A stretch of DNA of 35,356 bases, taken from NCBI GenBank assembly GCA_047972265.1, contig JBKEAM010000042.1, forward strand, positions 1-35,356, in the 5' to 3' direction. Below are positions 15,684-22,563 of the stretch, piece after piece (within the stretch, counting starts at the first letter, position 1; the number at the start of each line of letters is the position of its first letter). This DNA is from JAAYCI01 sp047972265 (GTDB lineage: Bacteria; Bacillota; Clostridia; Oscillospirales; Ruminococcaceae). Position numbers and translations under genes: made by a program. Under the pieces are notes generated by a model that was given only the letters and a program-made list of their open reading frames with translations, searched no databases and was not told the DNA's origin.

Positions 15684-16761
15684 CATCATGGCTATGGAGC
15701 GCATTGCAAACGCTCAAGGCGTGGGCAGCCTGAATATTACGGCGCCCATAGAGGGGATTTCTTCTTATCAGGAGATACAGAACTGGCAAGATTTTTCTGA
15801 ATTGAAGACGGTTGTTTCCAATACGACCAAAAATATTGAAATACTGAAAGCCGGTGGCGGCATACTTTCGGACGATGGCATACTGTGGAAAACGGAAAGC
15901 GTCGATATTGAGGACAAAAAAATTACTGTGCGGGGCATAGACGCTATCAAAATGCACAATAATCAAGCCGTGCGAGGACAGCACACTATATCGGCTCCAG
16001 ATGCAGGCTACTCCAACATGCTTCTTGCTGCTGCCGCTCCGGGGCGGGATTTGCTAACAGTAAACTTCCCCGCTAACTTCCCTGCCTTGCCCGCCCCGAT
16101 GCAAATCTCTTGGGGCCATCTTGGCGATGCATTAATAAAATTAGCTTTGGCCGGTACTTTTGGCTACACCCCCCGCAAAAATGCAGGCGCCGGATATATG
16201 TACTCCGATGCTTACCTAGGCATTGACCGCACTCTTCCTCAAAACATGACCGGCCTCTTTTCCGACCAAATAGACAACATTGATACAATCCGCATTCTTG
16301 ACGATATCTCAAGTTACAAGAATTTTGCTGTTGTCGCGGGCGAAGGCGAGGGCGCAGCGCGTATCTGGACAACCGTAGATATTCGCACGTCATCCTTGGA
16401 GCCGCTTAGAGAGTTGTTTGTAGATGCCCGTGACCTCCAAAAGCGGTATACGAAAGTTGACGCAAACGGAAGCACCTCGGAGGGCATTTACACGGACAGT
16501 GAATACTTGGAAGTACTGCGCAGCCGGGGCCGCGAAAAATTAGCGGAGGCAAAAAGAAAAAACCCAGTATCTATAAAGGCAACTGATTCCAGCATTATGC
16601 AGTATGGCATAGATTATGCGCTTGGCGACATCGTATCGGTGAGGTTAGAGAAATACCACCTTGACCTAACCGCACGAGTTTCTTCCATATATACCGTTTT
16701 GGAGGGTGGCAGCAAAACAGCCACCCCTTCACTTTCTGACTTCAAGATAATAGGAGAATAA
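15676..16761 (+). CDS. Gp37-like tail tip / baseplate protein (siphovirus ReqiPepy6 Gp37 family)
   Basis: The 361-residue protein uses GTG 15676, with AGGGGG at 15661-15666. LKAGGGILSDDGILWKTESV and VRGIDAIKMHNNQAVRG near residues 55-100 are typical of Gp37-like tail proteins that form the baseplate hub (Tal-like) ring. Here the protein is short and shows no peptidase or lysozyme domain at its C-terminus, which ends in a DIVSVRLEKYHLDLTARVSS strand typical of hub domains. It probably attaches to Dit and the tip proteins that follow. Confidence 0.8.
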   Translation: MYNIMAMERIANAQGVGSLNITAPIEGISSYQEIQNWQDFSELKTVVSNTTKNIEILKAGGGILSDDGILWKTESVDIEDKKITVRGIDAIKMHNNQAVRGQHTISAPDAGYSNMLLAAAAPGRDLLTVNFPANFPALPAPMQISWGHLGDALIKLALAGTFGYTPRKNAGAGYMYSDAYLGIDRTLPQNMTGLFSDQIDNIDTIRILDDISSYKNFAVVAGEGEGAARIWTTVDIRTSSLEPLRELFVDARDLQKRYTKVDANGSTSEGIYTDSEYLEVLRSRGREKLAEAKRKNPVSIKATDSSIMQYGIDYALGDIVSVRLEKYHLDLTARVSSIYTVLEGGSKTATPSLSDFKIIGE

Positions 16762-16764
16762 AAA

Positions 16765-17715
16765 ATGATAAGTATCTTTCCTCTTGACAATACTGAGTAC
16801 GAAGCCAAAAATCTTGGTTCTTGGTGTGCGACACGTACCAGGGGCGTATTCTCCGCAGAAGACAGCTTTAGCGTTACTGCAGATGGGTCTATGAACCTTA
16901 CGGTTTCTTCTGGCCTTGCATGGATGAAGCGGGATGAATGGTGGGGCGTGAATTTCTGGAATCCAGAAGAAACTGTTCTGCTCGTAACTCCTCCCGTGGG
17001 TGTATCCTCTACAACCTATGCCGTTACCTTAAAGCACGACAAAGTGAATGACTCTGGCGATATATATTTAAAGAAACCTGATTCACCAGAGCTGTTGCCT
17101 TTGCCTACCCGAGATAATTTGACCGAAGAATTAATTGTGGCTTATGTACTAATTAATAGCGGGCAAACCTCAATAACACAAGCCGCGGTTACCGATACTC
17201 GCCTTGATGGAACCCTTTGCGGCCTAATGCGGGACGGAGTAAGCGGTATCCCTACCGCGGGTCTGCAGGAGCAGGCAAAGCAGTTGCTTGACCTTATAGA
17301 GGCCGAGTTGGATAGCCTAAATGCTGGCACCGAAGTCATGCTAAAGACCGACTACGCCCCAGATTCGACTGCTGGTATCGAGAATGGCGAATTGCGCGTC
17401 ATATCTTCTCATCCTCATTTAGGCTCTAAGTACGATGTACGCTTTGACATGCCTTTAGACTATACGCCAGTATCCAAAGTTTTCATTGACAACATTGAAT
17501 GCACCATACGCAACCCCAAAACCATGGTGGAAATGCTATATGAAAATGCCCCAACCGCTCCATCGTGGCTTGAACGAAATGGAACTGACGCATTCATACA
17601 ATCGGGAGGGGCTACACCCGAGATTCCGACAGAATATAGACGTATATTTTATGCCACTACAGCAACATGGCCGGGCGACGAAAGAGAGGGCGACATATTG
17701 GCGGTGTACAGCTAA
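16765..17715 (+). CDS. Baseplate / tail tip structural protein
   Basis: The 316-residue product starts MISIFPLDNTEYEAKNLGSW and has a beta-rich N-terminal part with LTVSSGLAWMKRDEWWGVNF. A LPTRDNLTEELIVAYVLINS segment is followed by a helical stretch (LQEQAKQLLDLIEAELDSLN, about residues 170-190) and a C-terminal beta domain. This layout resembles upper baseplate proteins and tail-fibre N-termini that anchor receptor-binding parts. No enzymatic motif is seen. GGAG precedes the start, and the stop overlaps the next gene as TAATG. Confidence 0.62.
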   Translation: MISIFPLDNTEYEAKNLGSWCATRTRGVFSAEDSFSVTADGSMNLTVSSGLAWMKRDEWWGVNFWNPEETVLLVTPPVGVSSTTYAVTLKHDKVNDSGDIYLKKPDSPELLPLPTRDNLTEELIVAYVLINSGQTSITQAAVTDTRLDGTLCGLMRDGVSGIPTAGLQEQAKQLLDLIEAELDSLNAGTEVMLKTDYAPDSTAGIENGELRVISSHPHLGSKYDVRFDMPLDYTPVSKVFIDNIECTIRNPKTMVEMLYENAPTAPSWLERNGTDAFIQSGGATPEIPTEYRRIFYATTATWPGDEREGDILAVYS

Positions 17716-18317
17716 TGGGTAAACAATTTGCCATTATAGGCGGCGCAAGCAGGGAAATAAAAAGGAAGCTTGCCATTGTAGACGGCGCAAGCAGGGAAAC
17801 AAAAAACGAATTTGCCATTATAGATGGCGCAGCCCGAAACGTATTTAAGCGGGCCGTAACAATTAGCGTAAGTAACGCAGGCTATGCCGCGGGAACCAAC
17901 CAAAAAACATGGAGTGACGCGGCAAGCGTAACCGAGTACGTAGCCGCCGCGCCTGCGATAACAGGCCGGGTTTGGCTATATATATATTATGGCGGATGGT
18001 CATATGGTGACGCATATGCAAAAGCGCGCCGCGGGCCGTTTGAATCCGACTTGACCGGGGAAACAAACCTTAACGGCTCCACGGCGGGCAAATTTGGGAC
18101 TTACAACAATATACTGACCATTAATGGCACTGCTCCACATGTAATAATACGCCGGGCAGGGGCAAGCCAAGGCAGCGGCGGCATATACGCGAGGGTTATG
18201 TGTGTCAAGTTAGATGCAGTAGACGCGGCTATGGGCAGGCAGATAACGCTTGCAGAATGTCGGAGCATAATCGGGTACAACTGGACAGGCAGCAAATCCA
18301 TAACAATAGAGCCATGA
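17715..18317 (+). CDS. Tail tip protein with N-terminal 14-residue repeats, possible receptor-binding part
   Basis: The 200-residue product starts with three near-identical 14-residue repeats, consensus FAI-x-x-GA-(S/A)-R-(E/N) over residues 1-44, followed by a small globular beta-rich domain rich in Gly, Tyr and Trp (for example GRVWLYIYYGGWSYGDAYAK). Short repeat stalks before a beta domain are common in phage tip or fibre proteins. As there is no other clear fibre gene, this one and the 18333 gene are the best candidates for host contact. ATG 17715 is coupled to the preceding stop. Confidence 0.58.
   Translation: MGKQFAIIGGASREIKRKLAIVDGASRETKNEFAIIDGAARNVFKRAVTISVSNAGYAAGTNQKTWSDAASVTEYVAAAPAITGRVWLYIYYGGWSYGDAYAKARRGPFESDLTGETNLNGSTAGKFGTYNNILTINGTAPHVIIRRAGASQGSGGIYARVMCVKLDAVDAAMGRQITLAECRSIIGYNWTGSKSITIEP
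17729..17840 (+). repeat. 42-bp tandem repeat inside the tip protein gene
   Basis: The sequence TGCCATT recurs at 17729, 17771 and 17813, giving a 42-base period (14 codons) and nearly three copies, with a shared GGCGCA(A)GC core. The repeat encodes the FAI-x-x-GA-x-R stalk units and keeps the frame if copies are lost or gained. Confidence 0.85.
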
Positions 18318-18332
18318 GAGGGGCGCAAAAAA

Positions 18333-18704
18333 ATGAACAAAGTGAAGTTTGCTAACAAAAAAGAATACGACTTGGCGCAGCCTGCAACGATAGAAACGCG
18401 CCTTGAACGGGGAGCGCAGCGGGAGGTTATGACGCTTACGCTGCCCGCTGAAACGAGCATTGAAAAAATACTTGCCGACGCCCAAAGCGGGACGGCAACG
18501 GCCAGCATTACCTTGCTGACGGGCGAAGACGGAAAAACGCCGTTTGTATACACGGACTTTTCCGTCTTTTTGTCGGGAGGCCTCGAGGTACAAGAGAGCA
18601 CGGCAGAAGATGGCACGCCGCAACACAATACATTTGCCGTTGTGCAGCTGGGACGATTGACCTATATAGAAAAGCAGCTGGCCGCACTTGGCGTCAAGGT
18701 GTAG
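18333..18704 (+). CDS. Phage tip-associated protein of unknown function
   Basis: This 123-residue acidic, beta-rich protein starts MNKVKFANKKEYDLAQPATI and ends LGRLTYIEKQLAALGVKV. Similar proteins lie between tail-tip and lysis genes in clostridial prophages; the C-terminal EKQL helix may give trimer contacts. GAGAGGGGCG precedes ATG 18333. No catalytic or membrane signal is seen. Confidence 0.6.
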   Translation: MNKVKFANKKEYDLAQPATIETRLERGAQREVMTLTLPAETSIEKILADAQSGTATASITLLTGEDGKTPFVYTDFSVFLSGGLEVQESTAEDGTPQHNTFAVVQLGRLTYIEKQLAALGVKV

Positions 18705-18720
18705 GGGAGGAGAATAAAAC

Positions 18721-19581
18721 ATGGGAAATTCCGCGCTTATTACCAAAATACTGCCGGTTGCGGCAAAAAACTACAGCGCAGGCCGGAGCGCCCGAGGCGG
18801 TAAAATATCGGAAATAACCTTACACCATGCGGCAGGTATATTGACCGTAGAGGGCATAAAAAACTCGTGGAAAAACAACAACGTATCATCCACATACGGC
18901 GCAGCACACAAAGAAATTGCACTATACGTTGCCGAGGCGGATGTGCCGCACACAAACGGCAATTGGGCCGCCAATCTGCGCGCCGTAACTATCGAAATTG
19001 CAAACAGCGGGCTTGCACCGAATTGGCCCGTTGCCGACGATACGTTGGAAACGGTTATAAAGCTGGTTGCAGATATTGCAAAAAGGAACAGCCTTGGCAC
19101 TCTTGTACCGGGCAAAAACCTTACTTGGCACAGTGTGTACGCGGCGACAGCTTGCCCCGGCCCTTATTTGTTAGCAAAAATGCAATACATCGCAGATGAA
19201 GCAAACAAAATAAACAACACCGAAAACGCAGGGAGAGAGGTAGAAGAAATGCAAATGAGTACAAAGCCCGTAAAAATGCAGCTTGGCCCCATGAGCGGCG
19301 GCGACCTTGATACAATGCGCAAACTACTGGATGGCCTAAAGATTGCGTATACCGAGGATGGCGGCTATATCAAAACTGCTGACGTAAGCACCGGCGACCA
19401 AAACACCATTTTGCAAAAAGCTGTTGCGCTGGGGCTTGGTTTCGAGCCTTTGGTAACCACTATTGCCGATTGCATCCCCCGGGCCGATTATGATGCTATG
19501 CGCACCCGTGCAGAAACAGCAGAAAAAAAGCAAGGTGAATATCTGCTGTGCATCGAAAATGTAAAAAAGGCGGTGCTGTAA
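18721..19581 (+). CDS. Endolysin, N-acetylmuramoyl-L-alanine amidase (Amidase_2)
   Basis: The 286-residue protein cleaves the bond between N-acetylmuramate and L-alanine of peptidoglycan to release phage. The catalytic domain covers about residues 15-155: EITLHHAAG with zinc ligand His35 or His36, AVTIEIANS, and TWHSVYAATACPGPYL with ligands His137 and Cys145. The C-terminal half (from about 175) has a MQLGPMSGGDLDTMRKLLDG segment, probably a wall-binding or dimerisation part, and a final RADYDAMRTRAETAEKK helix. GGGGAGGAG precedes ATG 18721. The next gene overlaps its stop by one base. Confidence 0.9.
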   Translation: MGNSALITKILPVAAKNYSAGRSARGGKISEITLHHAAGILTVEGIKNSWKNNNVSSTYGAAHKEIALYVAEADVPHTNGNWAANLRAVTIEIANSGLAPNWPVADDTLETVIKLVADIAKRNSLGTLVPGKNLTWHSVYAATACPGPYLLAKMQYIADEANKINNTENAGREVEEMQMSTKPVKMQLGPMSGGDLDTMRKLLDGLKIAYTEDGGYIKTADVSTGDQNTILQKAVALGLGFEPLVTTIADCIPRADYDAMRTRAETAEKKQGEYLLCIENVKKAVL

Positions 19582-19844
19582 TGGAATGTCTAAAATCTAT
19601 CATCTTGTCTTTGGCGACAGCACTGGGCGTGACGACTGACACCGGCATATCTCAAGCCGATTATGATGCAATGCAAGCACGCGCCAAAACCGCAGAAAAA
19701 GACCTTAACGACCTGCAGAAAGAAATTGTAACGGCATTACAAAAAGCCACCGCCGCCGAGGCGGTAGCCGACGAACAGGCCGCCACGATTATGGAACAAA
19801 ATAAAAAAATAGACGCCGTTATTGCGGCGGTTGATGGAGTTTAA
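19581..19844 (+). CDS. Small coiled-coil protein between endolysin and holin
   Basis: The 87-residue product starts MECLKSIILSLATALGVTTD and continues as a helical coiled coil. Residues 26-40 (ADYDAMQARAKTAEK) closely match the end of the preceding endolysin. Its location in the lysis cassette suggests a lysis accessory role such as spanin-like or antiholin/pinholin regulation, but there is only a short hydrophobic N-terminus and no second membrane segment. ATG 19581 overlaps the endolysin stop as TAATG. Confidence 0.6.
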   Translation: MECLKSIILSLATALGVTTDTGISQADYDAMQARAKTAEKDLNDLQKEIVTALQKATAAEAVADEQAATIMEQNKKIDAVIAAVDGV

Positions 19845-19846
19845 AC

Positions 19847-20299
19847 ATGAACATAAAAACTATTTATTACGGCGGGCTAAGTATCTTAGCTGCAATCGGC
19901 GCTTGGATTGCTGCCGCCCTCGGAGGGTGGAATGCAGCTTTGCAAACTATGTGTATCGTAATGGCTGTGGATTACTTTACTGGGATTATATGCGCGTTAT
20001 TTTTTAAAAGCAGTACCAAAAGCGAAAGCGGTTCTTTTAACAGCAAAGCAAGCCTTATAGGACTCCTCAAAAAAGGGGCCATGCTGTTTGTGGTACTGCT
20101 TGCGTATAATTTAGACAACTTGGCCGGCACACTGTTTCTGCGGGAAGCTGTGATATTCTTCTTTATCGGCAATGATGGTCTATCCATCGTAGAGAACTTG
20201 GGACTTATGGGTGTGCCGTTGCCGAGCGTGATTAAAAATGCTTTTGAGGTTTTAAAACAAAAAGGTGATAATGGAAAAGACAATACCGGAGATACATGA
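19847..20299 (+). CDS. Phage holin (phi LC3/Cph1-type, toxin-secretion/lysis holin family)
   Basis: The 150-residue protein has at least three membrane segments: ILAAIGAWIAAALGGW (about 13-28), TMCIVMAVDYFTGIICALFF (34-53) and MLFVVLLAYNLDNLAGTL. The DYFTG motif followed by a soluble loop with SKASLIGLLKKGAML is diagnostic of the holin_4 family. It forms membrane pores that release the endolysin. The charged C-terminal tail (KQKGDNGKDNTGD) fits. It is the last clear phage late gene. Confidence 0.9.
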   Translation: MNIKTIYYGGLSILAAIGAWIAAALGGWNAALQTMCIVMAVDYFTGIICALFFKSSTKSESGSFNSKASLIGLLKKGAMLFVVLLAYNLDNLAGTLFLREAVIFFFIGNDGLSIVENLGLMGVPLPSVIKNAFEVLKQKGDNGKDNTGDT

Positions 20300-20380
20300 A
20301 AAAATTCGCCCATTTTGGCAAAATGATTGACAGAAGATTTGCAAAGTGCCCTTCCCGCATTTTGTGCGGAAACTTCTTTA

Positions 20381-20421
20381 CAAAAAGAGAAAACACCAAG
20401 CAACTTGCCTGATGTTTTCTC
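20381..20421 (-). terminator. Terminator of the mazF unit
   Basis: GAGAAAACA (20387-20395) and TGTTTTCTC (20413-20421) form a perfect 9-bp stem with an inner CAAG/CTTG pair. On the - strand the stem is followed by a run of five T (20382-20386 on +), so it terminates mazF transcription. The rest of 20300-20515 holds no convincing gene. Confidence 0.7.
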
Positions 20422-20515
20422 TGCTTCTGAAGAAGCTGTGCTTAGTTTATGTGGCTCGCAAGGAGCCTGTGTTTAATTATATTATCACATGCCAACTTCA
20501 ATTGCAAGCATTTTG

Positions 20516-20878
20516 TTAAGTGTTTTTTGTGAAATATGAAGCAATTACAGCGTCTATAGCATCGAGCTGCTCAACAGATAGTTTCGCAAGCGCCGGTGGC
20601 GCTTTTGGTTTTATTATTCGCAATTTTGAAATAGCCCTCGCATGAAGAGGAATCGCGTATGAATCCGCTCCAGGAAGAACTTCTCCCAAAAATACTTCTG
20701 ATTCGTGCAATCGCTCTCTGGTTTTAGTTCCTCCCAGTGTAGCGATCGGAACTATAGTAACGACGGGCTGCGCTACTGGATTTTTCTCGATAACAACAGC
20801 GTATCGCTTGCCGCCCTGCTCGTTTCCTACGTTGTATCCCATCTCTACCAAAACGATATCACCTCTTTTGTATTTCAT
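20516..20878 (-). CDS. MazF/PemK-family endoribonuclease toxin
   Basis: The 120-residue product begins MKYKRGDIVLVEMGYNVGNE then QGGKRYAVVIEKN, the classic MazF/PemK start: a KRGDIV strand, then the GNEQGG loop with the catalytic arginine region, and an L-x-T-x-x-V-VIPI-like VVTIVPIATLG strand. MazF toxins cut mRNA. ATG 20878 is chosen because it overlaps the TAA of the upstream frame (TAATG); an upstream TTG at 20926 has no ribosome site. No separate ribosome site is visible, so expression depends on coupling or frameshifting from the 20878-21078 frame. It may be a prophage moron or a host gene. Confidence 0.82.
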   Translation of the reverse strand: MKYKRGDIVLVEMGYNVGNEQGGKRYAVVIEKNPVAQPVVTIVPIATLGGTKTRERLHESEVFLGEVLPGADSYAIPLHARAISKLRIIKPKAPPALAKLSVEQLDAIDAVIASYFTKNT

Positions 20879-21078
20879 TAGGCGAGAGGGGTCGAATTTT
20901 TTTCGAACGGGAGGTAATTTGCCCAAGTATTAATCCAATCACAGATAAGATGTTGTTGCTTGTCTTCTAATTGCAGGATGCTTTGTTTAAGGTGCAAAAG
21001 CGAAGCGTCAATGTCACATTCAGGCACCGGACCTGAGATAACCTTTTTATGCTTACTTCTTTCCAAATAAACCACCAC
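20878..21078 (-). CDS. N-terminal extension of the MazF protein, separated by a frameshift
   Basis: The 66-residue frame starts GTG 21078 (MVVYLERSKHKK) and ends with WINTWANYLPFEKNSTPLA. In longer Firmicutes MazF-type proteins, as I recall them, a helical segment ending W-x-x-x-WANYL-x-FE runs straight into F-x-P-x-x-x-x-YKRGDIV. Here that continuity is restored by a -1 shift at seven A residues (20897-20903 on +), giving EKKFDPSRLMKYKRGD. The joined protein would be 187 residues. The frame could also act as an antitoxin or a coupling peptide. No ribosome site is clear, and a TTG a few codons in is an alternative start. Confidence 0.55.
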   Translation of the reverse strand: MVVYLERSKHKKVISGPVPECDIDASLLHLKQSILQLEDKQQHLICDWINTWANYLPFEKNSTPLA

Positions 21079-21097
21079 TTTTTTAAAATTTAATTAA

Positions 21098-21126
21098 ATA
21101 TTATCATATAAACAAAATTTGTCCAA
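21098..21126 (-). promoter_or_regulatory. Promoter of the mazF unit
   Basis: On the - strand TTGGAC (21121-21126) and TAATAT (21098-21103) are 17 bases apart in a very AT-rich region, about 20-45 bases before the first start codon. Confidence 0.5.
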
Positions 21127-21171
21127 CAGAATTATTAATTCTTGAAATATTTCTTGCACTATACTCACTCC

Positions 21172-21205
21172 CCGGAGCTTCCCTCGAGGCTCCGGATTTT
21201 TATTT
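21172..21205 (+). terminator. Orphan + strand terminator between mazF and tRNA
   Basis: CCGGAGC (21172-21178) pairs with GCTCCGG (21189-21195), followed by ATTTTTATTT. No + strand gene ends close by; it lies nearly 900 bases after the holin. It may stop late phage transcription from entering the tRNA, or belong to a host gene interrupted by the prophage. Confidence 0.7.
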
Positions 21206-21246
21206 ATAAATTTTACGTAAGCGGGTTATTATATGGGTTATTATTA

Positions 21247-21282
21247 TAAAAAATGCCGCCATATCTTACGATACAACGGCAT
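21247..21282 (-). terminator. tRNA-Val terminator
   Basis: On the - strand a 13-bp stem (three G-T pairs) closes a GTAA tetraloop and is followed by TTTTTT, six bases after the tRNA 3' end. Confidence 0.85.
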
Positions 21283-21288
21283 AAATCA

Positions 21289-21364
21289 TGGTGGAAGCTA
21301 AGGAACTCGAATCCCTGACCCTCTGCACGTCAAGCAGATGCTCTACCAGCTGAGCTAAGCTTCC
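21289..21364 (-). tRNA. tRNA-Val (anticodon GAC)
   Basis: The - strand folds as a 76-base cloverleaf. The acceptor stem is GGAAGCT/AGCTTCC with discriminator A and an encoded CCA. The D arm is GCTC/GAGC, and the anticodon arm is TCTGC-TTGACGT-GCAGA with GAC at 21329-21331. The T arm is AGGGA-TTCGAGT-TCCTT. It reads GUC/GUU valine codons. It has its own promoter and terminator. Its 3' end points to the prophage, the orientation expected when a phage integrates into a tRNA gene. Confidence 0.93.
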
Positions 21365-21370
21365 ACGTTC

Positions 21371-21388
21371 GGCTAAAGCCTTTTAGCC
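21371..21388 (-). other. Hairpin in the tRNA leader
   Basis: GGCTAAA and TTTAGCC pair around a four-base loop between the tRNA promoter and the mature 5' end. No T run follows, so it is not a terminator. It is likely a processing or protective structure in the tRNA precursor. Confidence 0.5.
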
Positions 21389-21396
21389 GCTAAAGT

Positions 21397-21425
21397 AGTA
21401 TACTATATATTTACCTCTATTGCAA
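21397..21425 (-). promoter_or_regulatory. tRNA-Val promoter
   Basis: On the - strand TTGCAA (21420-21425) and TATACT (21397-21402) are exactly 17 bases apart, about 32 bases before the tRNA 5' end. This is a standard sigma-A promoter. Confidence 0.75.
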
Positions 21426-21537
21426 TATTTAAAACAGCACAGGTTCATCTTATTTTGCGGCTGTTTTTAGGGCGGCATTTTTGCGCTTTGTTGGGTTTTG
21501 GCCATACATATAGATACAAAAATCCGCCTAAAAAACA

Positions 21538-21566
21538 TAGGCAAGCACCGCTTAAAATGCTATACT
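21538..21566 (+). promoter_or_regulatory. Probable promoter of the YhfC-like gene
   Basis: TAGGCA (21538-21543, four of six matches to TTGACA) and TATACT (21561-21566) are 17 bases apart, about 80 bases before the start. The other sequence between 21430 and 21647 shows no gene. Confidence 0.4.
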
Positions 21567-21647
21567 TTATTTGTAAGTACGCATTAAATACGTATTGCTT
21601 TGGTGTACCAACGCAACAATTGCATTTATTAAGGGGAGAGATTGGTT

Positions 21648-22484
21648 ATGGTTCCAGCAGCAAACATATGGGGGTTTTTGTTCGCGTTTTTACTTACCGG
21701 CATTTTGCCCATTGTTCTTTTAATTGTGCTTACCATTAAAAAAAAGCTTAATATACGGCCCATGTTTACCGGCATGCTTGCCTTTTTTATTTCTCAAATT
21801 GTGGTACGTATACCTCTTATGAATCTGCCGCCCATTTTGAGCAGTTTAGTTGCATTGGCCGCATCAATGCCGTTTTTGTACCTTTTTATCATCTCTTTTA
21901 CTGCCGGCTTGTTTGAAGAAAGCGCCCGTTTAATTGGCGCCAACCTTTTAAAAAAGAATCGTACTTTTAAAGATGCGTTTTCTTTTGGGGTTGGGCATGG
22001 CCTGTGCGAGGTTATTATTGTTGTAGGCCTTACCCACCTTACCAACATTATTTACAGCCTTCTTATTAACTCCACCGGTGTTTTGCCCGGCGTATCTGCC
22101 TCCGACCCAGCCTTTATGATACTTTTGCAGCAGATTGTGGCTGCGCCGCCTTTATTGGTGCTTGCCGGAGTTATAGAGCGTGTTTCTGCTGTTTTACTGC
22201 ATATTTCTCTTAGTATCTTTATTTTTTACGGGGTCAACTCTCGCCGTGTTTGGCTGTGGTATCCCCTTTCTATTGCCATACACGCCGCTTTTAACTTTAT
22301 ACTTTTATGGGTGGCAAACTTTTTAAACATATGGCTGGCAGAAGCTTTTGGCGTTGTGTTTGCCGTACTTTTGCTCTTGTACGCAAAGTCTTTGCGGGGG
22401 CGTTTCCCGGCGGAGGCTACGCCATCGGCAGTGGATGCCGCACCACCATTTTTGCCGCCAGAAACCCCCGCACCACCCCAGTAA
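21648..22484 (+). CDS. YhfC-family intramembrane protease-like protein
   Basis: The 278-residue protein has about seven hydrophobic segments (for example WGFLFAFLLTGILPIVLLIV, residues 8-27). It carries the family motifs: GLFEESARL (about 87-95, with paired Glu90-Glu91), FGVGHGLCEVII (113-124) and two later His sites (ERVSAVLLHISLS and HAAFNF). Those Glu and His residues form the putative active site of this CAAX/ABI-like glutamic intramembrane protease group. Substrate is unknown. ATG 21648 follows AAGGGGAG. It stands alone upstream of the two-component genes. Confidence 0.82.
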   Translation: MVPAANIWGFLFAFLLTGILPIVLLIVLTIKKKLNIRPMFTGMLAFFISQIVVRIPLMNLPPILSSLVALAASMPFLYLFIISFTAGLFEESARLIGANLLKKNRTFKDAFSFGVGHGLCEVIIVVGLTHLTNIIYSLLINSTGVLPGVSASDPAFMILLQQIVAAPPLLVLAGVIERVSAVLLHISLSIFIFYGVNSRRVWLWYPLSIAIHAAFNFILLWVANFLNIWLAEAFGVVFAVLLLLYAKSLRGRFPAEATPSAVDAAPPFLPPETPAPPQ

Positions 22485-22490
22485 ATACGC

Positions 22491-22507
22491 TTCACGCAGT
22501 CTTCACA
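22491..22507 (+). promoter_or_regulatory. PhoP-type tandem direct repeats before the response regulator
   Basis: TTCACG (22491-22496) and TTCACA (22502-22507) are separated by five bases, an 11-bp period. OmpR/PhoP-type regulators bind such tandem hexamers. The site is about 55-70 bases upstream of the response regulator start, so autoregulation is likely. A TATAAT at 22544-22549 lies directly before the ribosome site, but a convincing -35 partner is lacking. Confidence 0.4.
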
Positions 22508-22563
22508 ATGCGGGTTTATTGTAGCTTTATATCGTATTATGCCTATAATGGAGGGGTGTTTGC

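Noticed and set aside
20296..20412. 38-codon frame starting on the holin stop (ATGA) with a GGAG upstream
   Set aside because: Composition is not convincing, it overlaps the - strand mazF terminator hairpin and no similar protein is recalled; it may be chance.
21455..21739. 94-codon + strand frame before the YhfC-like gene
   Set aside because: It overlaps the promoter and the start of the YhfC-like gene in another frame and has no ribosome site.
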